Shown here: positions 7,917 through 15,204 of the stretch, piece by piece
Layout: every line of letters begins with the position of its first letter
Numbering within the stretch: position 1 is the first letter of the stretch
Assembly (NCBI GenBank): GCA_903881545.1
Contig: CAIRTQ010000096.1
Coordinates: 1-64,000 of the forward strand
DNA: 64,000 bases
Direction of reading: 5' to 3'
DNA from: an uncultured Elusimicrobia bacterium
GTDB taxonomy: Bacteria; Elusimicrobiota; Elusimicrobia; UBA1565; UBA9628
The notes under the pieces: model-generated
What the model saw: only the letters and a program-made list of their open reading frames with translations
Databases searched by the model: none
What the model was told of the DNA's origin: nothing
Program-made: the position numbers and the translations under genes

Positions 7917-10412
7917 ATGCGGCTTACGGCGCTGGCGGCCCTGGCTCTGGTGTGCTGTGCTGCGGTATCGGCGGAGGCCGCCGTTTCTTTTGGCCCGATT
8001 TCTCCCATCAAGAACAAGGTCCAGCAGCTGAAGAATAAGATAGCCAGCAATGCCCAAACAGCAAGCTACACGCTTGCGCCTTTGGCCATGTTGCTTTCTG
8101 ATGCGGCCCTTTCCTTCCTGACCAGCTATTCCAGCGGAAGCGCAACTGTGGTTTTCAGCAACCAAGCGACGGAAATCGCGCAGCTCCAGCCGGGAAACGT
8201 GATAGTGAGTTTCCAGGGCAGCGGTTTCATGCGCAAGGTGGTCTCCGTAAGCCTGATCGGGAACAGCTATGTCGTCATGACGACATCTGCGGCGCTTACC
8301 GATGCCTTTTCTTCGTTGCACATAAGCTCTGTCAAGACGTTTTCCCCTGAGCAGGTCAAAAAGATGGCAATCCCCGCTCTCGGAGTCCGATTCAAGCCAG
8401 AAGCAGGGTTGAGTTCGCCCTACGTTGTGCCTTTTGATGTCGAAATCGGCTCACTTTCAATAAGCGGCGAGATCAGTACGCCCCTGTCTATTGAAATGAA
8501 TATTGATTTGGACTGGGGGCTTAAACAGCTCCTCTTTAAAATCAGTGCTGATCCGACTGTGACGCTGAATATTGATGTGTCGAAAAGCGTTTCAGGTGAA
8601 ATACCGATTTTCAGCACACCGAAAATCGTCCTGTGGCATGCCCCGCCCATTACCGGCACGGTTACGTTATTGTTGGGAGGGGAAGCCAGCATCGGAACCA
8701 GCGACCATCTACAGCCCAATCTTACGGCAGGGCTTATGCTGACCGGGGGCCTCGAGTATACTCAAGCAGGCGGGTGGCAACCCATCGCGGAGCTTTCGTC
8801 TCCCAAATTCTCGGGTTCCCTGTCCTTGCCTACAGCTGTTAGCGGCTCGGTCAAGGCCTATGCGGGCCTCAAGATGGCCACCAAGATCTTTGACGTAGCC
8901 GGGCCTTTTGCCCAGCCTAACATTTACGGCCAGGATGTCGTGACCGTGCCGCTAAGCTTGAAGCATGTGAATAATGTGCTTTCCTGGGGGGTTGAGGGGA
9001 AAGTCGGGGCGGAAGTGGATATTTTCGGCCTGTTGACCGCGAACGTGTCAATGACCCTTTTTGATTTCAACAAGGTCATTTCTTCCCATACTGCGAATAC
9101 GGCGCCCACTCTTGCCTGGACGGGCGAGACGAACTATGCCGGCGGAGGTTTGTACCCGCTGACCGGCATTCCCACTACTACGTTTGCATACCGAGTGCAA
9201 TATGCGGATGCTGACAACGATCCTCCAGCGGACGGCTATCCCAATGTGCATATCAAGAAGGGAGGCGTTGATATCGCCGGGAGTCCATTCGCGATGGCCT
9301 ATGTTTCCGGCGACTACAACGCCGGCGCAATCTATCGCTATCCGATATCATCCTTGGCGCCGGGGACAGATTACACGTATTATTTCGTTGCGAGCGATAC
9401 ATACAGCGTCCAAGCAACCGGCACCCCTTTGACGCCAATTAGTGGGCCAAGCGTCATCGGTTCTGCGCCGACCATTTCGTCTGTAGTTCCAAACCCGGCG
9501 AGCATTTTGACGGGCGCGGCGACGACGATAACCTGTACGGCGTCGGACCCTAACGGCTATACGCTGATCTATACTTGGAGCCCGGGGGGCGGGGCGATAA
9601 GCGGCACGGGCGCGCAGGTCACTTGGACGGCGCCGGCGTTGATCGGCACCTATACGGTGGGCGTTAAGGTTACAAATGTGCACGGCGGTTCGGTGCAGAG
9701 CAGCACCAATGTGGTTGTGACCGCATCGGGCAGCGATCAACCCGATTGGGTCAGCATTCCGGGCGGGACCTACATGATGGGCGCAGCGGATTTGTCGTAT
9801 GCGACGCCGGTGCATCAGGTGACGGTGCCGTCTTTCCAGATGGCCAGGACGTTGGTGACGAACAGGCAGTACCGGGCTTGCGTGACCGCCGGGGCTTGCA
9901 CGGCGGCGTATGATTATGGCGCTCAGTATGATGGCGACGACCAGCCGGTGGTAGGCGTGAACTGGTATCAAGCCAAGGCCTTTTCCGCTTGGGCGGGGGG
10001 CAGACTGCCGAGCGAGGCGGAGTGGGAGTATGCGGCGCGCAGCGGGGGCCAGAATCAGAATTATCCCTGGGGCAATGCCGCGCCGGATTGTTCGCTTGCC
10101 GTGTACAATTACACGTTATGCGGCCACTCCGCGACGGCGACGGTGTGCTCGACGCCCGCGGGCAACACGGCGCAGGGCTTGTGCGACATGGCAGGCAATG
10201 CCTGGGAGTGGGTGGAGGATACTTGGCACAGCTCATACAGCGGCGCGCCAACCGATGGGAGCGCGTGGGAAGATGCGGGCTCCGGCCGGGTGTTTCGTGG
10301 CGGTTCCTGGTACGGCATCGCCGGCTACCTCCGGTCCGCGGATCGCAACTACTACGGCGGCGGCGGCCCGGGCGATCGCGGCAGCTACCTGGGCTTCCGC
10401 CCCGCCCGCTGA
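7917..10412 (+). CDS. DGR variable protein: secreted, PKD/Ig-like domain plus C-terminal FGE-sulfatase (C-type-lectin-fold) domain
   Basis: Signal peptide MRLTALAALALVCCAAVSAEA at internal ATG 7917 (the ORF opens at 7794); IPGGTYMMGA...RLPSEAEWEYAAR...GNAWEWVEDTW...FRGGSW...LGFRPAR; 3' end is a VR matched by the TR at 12356-12492. Confidence 0.93.
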   Translation: MRLTALAALALVCCAAVSAEAAVSFGPISPIKNKVQQLKNKIASNAQTASYTLAPLAMLLSDAALSFLTSYSSGSATVVFSNQATEIAQLQPGNVIVSFQGSGFMRKVVSVSLIGNSYVVMTTSAALTDAFSSLHISSVKTFSPEQVKKMAIPALGVRFKPEAGLSSPYVVPFDVEIGSLSISGEISTPLSIEMNIDLDWGLKQLLFKISADPTVTLNIDVSKSVSGEIPIFSTPKIVLWHAPPITGTVTLLLGGEASIGTSDHLQPNLTAGLMLTGGLEYTQAGGWQPIAELSSPKFSGSLSLPTAVSGSVKAYAGLKMATKIFDVAGPFAQPNIYGQDVVTVPLSLKHVNNVLSWGVEGKVGAEVDIFGLLTANVSMTLFDFNKVISSHTANTAPTLAWTGETNYAGGGLYPLTGIPTTTFAYRVQYADADNDPPADGYPNVHIKKGGVDIAGSPFAMAYVSGDYNAGAIYRYPISSLAPGTDYTYYFVASDTYSVQATGTPLTPISGPSVIGSAPTISSVVPNPASILTGAATTITCTASDPNGYTLIYTWSPGGGAISGTGAQVTWTAPALIGTYTVGVKVTNVHGGSVQSSTNVVVTASGSDQPDWVSIPGGTYMMGAADLSYATPVHQVTVPSFQMARTLVTNRQYRACVTAGACTAAYDYGAQYDGDDQPVVGVNWYQAKAFSAWAGGRLPSEAEWEYAARSGGQNQNYPWGNAAPDCSLAVYNYTLCGHSATATVCSTPAGNTAQGLCDMAGNAWEWVEDTWHSSYSGAPTDGSAWEDAGSGRVFRGGSWYGIAGYLRSADRNYYGGGGPGDRGSYLGFRPAR

Positions 10413-10413
10413 G
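10274..10413 (+). repeat. DGR variable repeat (VR), ending at the gene 3' end in a GC-rich IMH-like tract
   Basis: Aligned by hand to TR 12356-12492; all mismatches at TR adenines; identical ctgggcttccgccccgcccgctgag tail in both. Confidence 0.95.
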
Positions 10414-10475
10414 GTCATTACACTTTGCACTTTTACCCTTTGACCCTTTACCAAGTTCGTCGCGAAGGGAGCGAG

Positions 10476-10503
10476 TCCGGTCGCGCGCGAAGCCGCGACC
10501 GGA
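10476..10503. repeat. 10-bp inverted repeat (tccggtcgcg-8nt-cgcgaccgga) downstream of VR
   Basis: Perfect stem read from sequence, 62 nt 3' of VR end. Confidence 0.7.
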
Positions 10504-10530
10504 TGAGCGACCGGAGCCGGCTGAGGAAAC

Positions 10531-11004
10531 ATGAAGCTTAAAATATTCACCCTGCGCCTCGACCCCGCGACCGGTAAATTCGACGATCAAGAATTAACCG
10601 AGTTCCAGACGGACAAGGACGTAATCGAGCTTTCGGAGCATTTCCTCGTGCACGAAAAAAACCCGACGCTCGCCCTGGTCCTGCGCTACCGCGAGCTGCC
10701 CGACGGCGGCAGGCGCCCGCAGGATGCCGGCCGCAAGGACTGGCGCGCGGAGCTCGACGCCGCCGGCAAGCGGATATACGACGAGCTCCGCCTCTGGCGC
10801 GGACGCAAGGCCAAGCGCGAGGGCCTGCCGCCTTACCTCATACTCAATAACCGCGAGCTGGCGGAACTGGCAATGCGCAGGCCCGATTCGCTGGCCAAGC
10901 TGCGCGAGATCGACGGCATCGGCGAGGCCAAGTCCCAACGCTGGGGCGAGGAAATGCTGGCCGTGCTCGCGAAACTGGCCGAGGGGGATATGTGTCGTCC
11001 GTAG
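10531..11004 (+). CDS. HRDC-domain protein, DGR accessory type
   Basis: MKLKIFTLRLDPATGKFDDQEL N-terminal domain plus C-terminal HRDC (YLILNNRELAELAMRRPDSLAKLREIDGIGEAKSQRWGEEMLAVL). Confidence 0.88.
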   Translation: MKLKIFTLRLDPATGKFDDQELTEFQTDKDVIELSEHFLVHEKNPTLALVLRYRELPDGGRRPQDAGRKDWRAELDAAGKRIYDELRLWRGRKAKREGLPPYLILNNRELAELAMRRPDSLAKLREIDGIGEAKSQRWGEEMLAVLAKLAEGDMCRP

Positions 11005-11336
11005 AGCTGCCCCTTTTCGTCCACTGGGAGAAAACCCTCCGGGATATTTTGTGCCGGAGCGAAAAATTTCCCAAGCGGGTGCGCTTCACTTTTTCCTCGC
11101 GCGTGGACAATCTGGCGCTTGACGTGCTGGAGCTGATCGTCGAGGCGCGCTACATGAAGGACAAGTCCGCCGTTCTGGCGAAGGCCAATCTGCAACTGGA
11201 AAAACTGCGGGTGCTTCTGAGGATCTGCCACGAGGAGCGGCATCTGGACCACAAGGGCTTCGAGCATGCCGCGCGCAACATAGACGAGGCCGGGCGCATG
11301 ATCGGCGGCTGGCTGCGCAGCCGGAGCGCGCCATGA
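10992..11336 (+). CDS. Avd-like four-helix-bundle DGR accessory protein
   Basis: 114-aa helical basic protein LFVHWEKTLRDILCRSEKFPKRVRFTFSSRVDNLALDVLELIVEARY located directly before the RT; GTG start overlaps the HRDC gene. Confidence 0.85.
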   Translation: MSSVELPLFVHWEKTLRDILCRSEKFPKRVRFTFSSRVDNLALDVLELIVEARYMKDKSAVLAKANLQLEKLRVLLRICHEERHLDHKGFEHAARNIDEAGRMIGGWLRSRSAP

Positions 11337-12553
11337 AGCGGGCCGGGCATCTTTTCGAGGACGTGGCGGACTTCGGCGCCCTTTGTGCCGCGGCCCGCCG
11401 CGCCGCGCGCGGCAAGTCGCAGACGCGCGCCGCCGCGGACTTCATCTTCCACCTGGAGACCGAGGTCCTCAAGCTTCAGTGTGAGCTGTCGGGCGGCGGC
11501 TATCAGCCCCGGCCCTACCGGACCTTCTATGTTTCCGACCCCAAGCCCAGGACGATATCGGCGGCGGACTTCAGGGACCGGGTGGTCCACCACGCGCTGT
11601 GCGCGGCCTTGGAGCCGCTCTTCGAGCGGGCCGCTATCTTCGACAGCTACGCCTGCCGCCCGGGCAAAGGGACCCACGCCGCCGCGCGCCGGGCGCGGGT
11701 TTTTGCCGGCCGCTTCGGCTATTTCCTCAAGCTCGATATCCGCAAGTTCTTCGAGAACGCGGACCATGCGGTGCTCAAGCGGGGCTTGGCGCGCCTGGTC
11801 AAGGACCAAAGGCTGCTGCGGCTGGCGGACCGGATCATCGATCACGGCGCGCCGGGCTCGCCTTCGGGCAAGGGCCTGCCCATCGGCAACCTGACCAGCC
11901 AGCATTTCGCCAACCACTACCTGAGCCCGCTCGATCATTTCATCAAGGAAGTCCTGCGCGTGCCCGGCTACGTGCGCTACATGGACGATATGCTGCTTTT
12001 CGCGGATACCAAGCATCAACTGCGCGGCGCGCACCGGCGGGTGCGCGAGTTCGTAGAGGGCGAACTGCTTCTGGAGCTTAAGTCCGAGGCGACCGTCCTG
12101 GCGCCGGTTGCGCAGGGCATCCCGTTTCTGGGCCTGCGCCTGTGGCCGCGGCTTGTCCGCCTGGACGGCTCGGCCAAGCGCAGGCTGATCCAAGGCCTCA
12201 GGAAGGGGGCGCGGGGCTTGGCCAGCGGCGTCACCTGCGAGGATGATCTGGCCGCCTCCATGAGAAGCCGGCTGGGCCACGCGGCGCACGCGGACACCCT
12301 CGGCCTGCGGCGCTCGCTGGAAAATCTGATGGATGTCGCAAGGGTGCGGGGGCATTACGGGCTCCAACCGGGTGAATCGTGGCGGTTCCTGGAACAACAA
12401 CGCCGACAACCTCCGGTCCGCGAATCGCAACAACAACAACGACGACCCGGGCAATCGCAACAACAACCTGGGCTTCCGCCCCGCCCGCTGAGCTCACGCC
12501 CAATAGCCCGATGTCCTGCGTCCATGGACGCAGGGCCAGCGCCAAGGTCATGA
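11333..12553 (+). CDS. DGR-type reverse transcriptase; ORF continues through the TR
   Basis: KGLPIGNLTSQHFANHYL (DGR-type GxxxSQ motif) and YVRYMDDMLLF (YxDD) motifs; ATGA overlap with the Avd-like gene. Confidence 0.95.
   Translation: MKRAGHLFEDVADFGALCAAARRAARGKSQTRAAADFIFHLETEVLKLQCELSGGGYQPRPYRTFYVSDPKPRTISAADFRDRVVHHALCAALEPLFERAAIFDSYACRPGKGTHAAARRARVFAGRFGYFLKLDIRKFFENADHAVLKRGLARLVKDQRLLRLADRIIDHGAPGSPSGKGLPIGNLTSQHFANHYLSPLDHFIKEVLRVPGYVRYMDDMLLFADTKHQLRGAHRRVREFVEGELLLELKSEATVLAPVAQGIPFLGLRLWPRLVRLDGSAKRRLIQGLRKGARGLASGVTCEDDLAASMRSRLGHAAHADTLGLRRSLENLMDVARVRGHYGLQPGESWRFLEQQRRQPPVRESQQQQRRPGQSQQQPGLPPRPLSSRPIARCPASMDAGPAPRS
12356..12492 (+). repeat. DGR template repeat (TR), AAC-rich, embedded in the RT ORF 3' end
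   Basis: ggaacaacaacgccgacaacctccggtccgcgaatcgcaacaacaacaacgacgacccgggcaatcgcaacaacaacctgggcttccgcc; adenine-specific differences to VR. Confidence 0.95.
12515..12534. repeat. Perfect 20-bp palindrome CCTGCGTCCATGGACGCAGG just 3' of TR
   Basis: Read from sequence; begins 22 nt after TR end; extendable by a T-G wobble and a G-C pair. Confidence 0.8.
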
Positions 12554-12610
12554 CCAAAGCCCCCGAACCCGCGCCTCGCGCGTCAAGCGCGCCAGGACGA
12601 AGAGCTAAAA

Positions 12611-12686
12611 GCGCCGCGCCTGCCGGTAGGGCCTCGGGCGAGCGGAGAACATCTTCGCCCGAGGGCTTCGAAAGCCGGCGCGGCGC
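12611..12686. repeat. Nested inverted repeats (outer arms 12611-12620/12677-12686, inner arms 12632-12641/12655-12664)
   Basis: Two perfect 10-bp stems: gcgccgcgcc/ggcgcggcgc and cctcgggcga/tcgcccgagg. Confidence 0.65.
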
Positions 12687-12704
12687 GCCAAATTTGGAGC
12701 AGCC

Positions 12705-13682
12705 ATGAGCAGATATTTTCTGCCGCTGATTCTTGTCCTTCTTTTCCCATCGCCCTGCCGCGCCGAGTGGGGCCTCGGCCTGGGCTATCCTTATGTAAGC
12801 GTCAAAGACGACTTCGGCCGCTCCGCCGCCGAAGGTAAATTCGCCACCGGCGAAGGCATCAACCTCATCGCCGGCCGCGGCTACTGGAATTTCTGCAAAT
12901 TCGACCCCGTCACCCTCTTCACCGGCGCCGAAGGCGGCTACATCAAGTTCAACACCCTGTCCACCAAGGGCGCCGGCTGGGAAGCCAGCGGCTTTGTCGG
13001 AGGCGAAATGCCCCTGGCTAACTGGCTCAGCTTCGAGTTCGATTTCTCACCCATGTATGTCAACCTTAAGTCGCAGGGCACCGGCATAACCGGCATGGAA
13101 TACGCCGTGAATTTCGCGATCTACATCTATCCCTTCAGAGGAAGCTCGGATCGGGCGAAGGCTCAAGACCGGCCCAGAAAATCGCAATCGACCATAAGGC
13201 CCGCCGAGCCCGCGGTGTTCACCCCGACTGCTGCGCCGCCCCCGGCGGCCTCCACCGCGACGCCTGCCGCCGTCCCTGCGGACCAGTTCGACACTCTTGT
13301 TAAAGCGCTCAAGGGCGCCGACCCTGTGGCTCGCGCGCAAGCGGCCGACACGCTCGGCAAATTGGGAAAATCTTCCGCAGTCGAGCCTTTGCTTGAGGCC
13401 CTGGAAGACCAATCCAGCGCCGTGCGCGGATCGGCCGCCAACGCGCTGGGGAAGCTCAATGATTCCCGCGCAGTCGAGCCCCTGATCGCGCTCCTGCAAG
13501 ACTCCGAGCCTAAAGTCCGGGCCCTGGCCGCCCGCGCCCTGGGCCGGTTGGGAGACAACCGCGCCCTGGCGCCTCTGCAAAAGTTGGCCCAGGACGCCGA
13601 CCCGACCGTCCGCGAAAAGGCGCAAGAGGCCGTCAAAAAGCTGAACGCGACCAACATGACGATCGACGATCTGCTGCGGTAA
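12705..13682 (+). CDS. Exported protein: beta-rich N-terminal domain, Pro/Ala linker, C-terminal HEAT (PBS-lyase-type) repeats
   Basis: Signal peptide MSRYFLPLILVLLFPSPCRA; repeated units DPVARAQAADTLGKLG / SAVRGSAANALGKLND / PKVRALAARALGRLGD. Confidence 0.85.
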   Translation: MSRYFLPLILVLLFPSPCRAEWGLGLGYPYVSVKDDFGRSAAEGKFATGEGINLIAGRGYWNFCKFDPVTLFTGAEGGYIKFNTLSTKGAGWEASGFVGGEMPLANWLSFEFDFSPMYVNLKSQGTGITGMEYAVNFAIYIYPFRGSSDRAKAQDRPRKSQSTIRPAEPAVFTPTAAPPPAASTATPAAVPADQFDTLVKALKGADPVARAQAADTLGKLGKSSAVEPLLEALEDQSSAVRGSAANALGKLNDSRAVEPLIALLQDSEPKVRALAARALGRLGDNRALAPLQKLAQDADPTVREKAQEAVKKLNATNMTIDDLLR

Positions 13683-13767
13683 TAGGCCGCTGCGGACCCC
13701 GGCGGAGCCATAACGGAGTCCGCTAGTCTTGCGATAAGCCTGACGCGAATAGTAACATAACCTCTCC

Positions 13768-14217
13768 ATGACAGAAATCGACAGGATGTCCCAAGAGTAC
13801 GCAAAGAAGCTCAAGAAGGCGCTGGGGCACCTGCGCTACAGCCATAAAAAAATCCTGCGCCTGCCCACGGCCCCGTCGAAACTCGATGAAGAGCAACTGG
13901 AGACTTGGGAGAGTTTCTCGGCGCGGTTTGCGCGCGTGGTCGATTTGTTTCTCACGAAGTACCTCCGCGCGGTCGTGCTCCAGGACGACCCTGGTTTTGA
14001 CGGCTCTTTAAGGGACTTCGTCAACCAAGCCGAGAAAATAGGATTGATTTCAAGCGCGCGACGCTGGATGGCCATCCGCGAGCTCAGGAATATCACGGCT
14101 CATGAATACGCCGATGAAGACTTGAGCGGATATTTCGAGCAAACCCGGAAGCTGACCGGCGAACTTCTGCGGGTTGAGAAAATACTGAACCAGCCCAGGC
14201 CTCGGAAGAAGCGATGA
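13768..14217 (+). CDS. HEPN-domain protein, HepT-like toxin candidate
   Basis: Motif RNITAHEY = RX4HXY; overlaps the downstream MNT gene (ATGA). Confidence 0.82.
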   Translation: MTEIDRMSQEYAKKLKKALGHLRYSHKKILRLPTAPSKLDEEQLETWESFSARFARVVDLFLTKYLRAVVLQDDPGFDGSLRDFVNQAEKIGLISSARRWMAIRELRNITAHEYADEDLSGYFEQTRKLTGELLRVEKILNQPRPRKKR

Positions 14218-14552
14218 GGCTGCAGCCGCAAGAAATTAACGCGATCACCCGGGTTCTGGGGGCTTGTCTCAAGGATCGCCCGGCGACGCTCTACTTATTC
14301 GGCAGCCGGACGCAAGATAAGCTCAAGGGCGGTGATATGGACCTCTTGGTGCTGGCGCCGGAGGCTGTGGCAAAATGCCTGCGCGCCCGGAAGCACTTCC
14401 TGTTGGCCGAGCTCAAGGAAGAACTCGGGGATCAGCGCATCGATCTGACCTTGTCCGAGCCGGCCAAGGCGCGGCAAGACCCTTTCCTGGCGCACGCGCT
14501 CCGGACCGCGGTCGTCCTTAAACGCTGGGGCCGTCATAGCTCCCAAGTTTGA
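14214..14552 (+). CDS. Minimal nucleotidyltransferase (MntA-like antitoxin candidate)
   Basis: LFGSRTQDKLKGGDMDLLVLAP (GS-X9-DXD); paired with HEPN. Confidence 0.85.
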   Translation: MRLQPQEINAITRVLGACLKDRPATLYLFGSRTQDKLKGGDMDLLVLAPEAVAKCLRARKHFLLAELKEELGDQRIDLTLSEPAKARQDPFLAHALRTAVVLKRWGRHSSQV

Positions 14553-14604
14553 CGTTGACGCAGCAGAGGCGCAGGACTATACTTTAGACAGTACCGATAT
14601 TAAC

Positions 14605-14630
14605 AGGCCCCTTCGGGGGCCTTTTTCTTT
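14605..14630 (+). terminator. Rho-independent terminator
   Basis: aggcccc-ttcg-ggggcct followed by tttttcttt. Confidence 0.8.
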
Positions 14631-14740
14631 CTCCTCCAGGGAGCTTGGCCGCTCTGCCCCCAGCGGCATCCTGGAACTATTCCGCCTCTCGCTCGTATAC
14701 CCTGTATGAGGCTCTCAATCAAAGGAAGCGGGGAGGATGA

Positions 14741-15165
14741 ATGAGCGAAGGCTTGATGCTCCCCGCCGAGCGGCTCCACGAGCTCATCTGCGAGGTTCGA
14801 AGCCAAAAGGTGATGCTGGATATGGACTTGGCCTCCTTGTATGAAATCCCGACTTCCCGCCTCAACGAAGCCGTGAAACGCAACCGACATCGTTTCCCGG
14901 AGGATTTCATGTTCCGGCTGACTCCGCAAGAGTGCGCCTCTTTGATATCGCAAAATGCGATATCAAACAGCGGGCGAGGAGGAAGGCGGACCCCGCCTTA
15001 TGCCTTCACCGAACACGGCGCGATCATGGCGGCCAACATCCTCAACAGCGACCTCTTGATTCTCATGAAACGGCCATCGTGGACATCTTGCAGCGCATGA
15101 TGGATATCCTGGAACCGCCTGCCCTTCCGGGACCTGAGCGGCGCCGCATCGGATTTGTTCACTAA
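14741..15165 (+). pseudogene. ORF6N (KilA-N-like) domain gene, internally deleted and frameshifted
   Basis: N-terminal MLPAERLHELICEVRSQKVMLDMDLASLYEIPTSRLNEAVKRNRHRFPEDFMFRLT...AFTEHGAIMAANILNS then loss of frame; C-terminal-like VDILQRMMDILEPPALPGPERRRIGF in another frame. Confidence 0.65.
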
Positions 15166-15204
15166 GACTAACTAATCTTGTCCGGACTGCGGTCCTCCTC
15201 CAGT

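Noticed and set aside
12421-12470. AAC/CAA triplet repeats as a simple microsatellite
   Set aside because: They are part of the DGR template repeat; the interspersed unique sequence matches VR exactly at non-A bases.
12231-12557. Antisense ORFs over TR and VR (12231-12557 minus, 10233-10550 minus) with similar translations
   Set aside because: Similarity is explained by TR/VR homology on the opposite strand; no coding support.
12379-12708. Thr-rich ORF over TR (109 aa)
   Set aside because: Alternative frame of TR and structured downstream DNA; no start signal or family resemblance.
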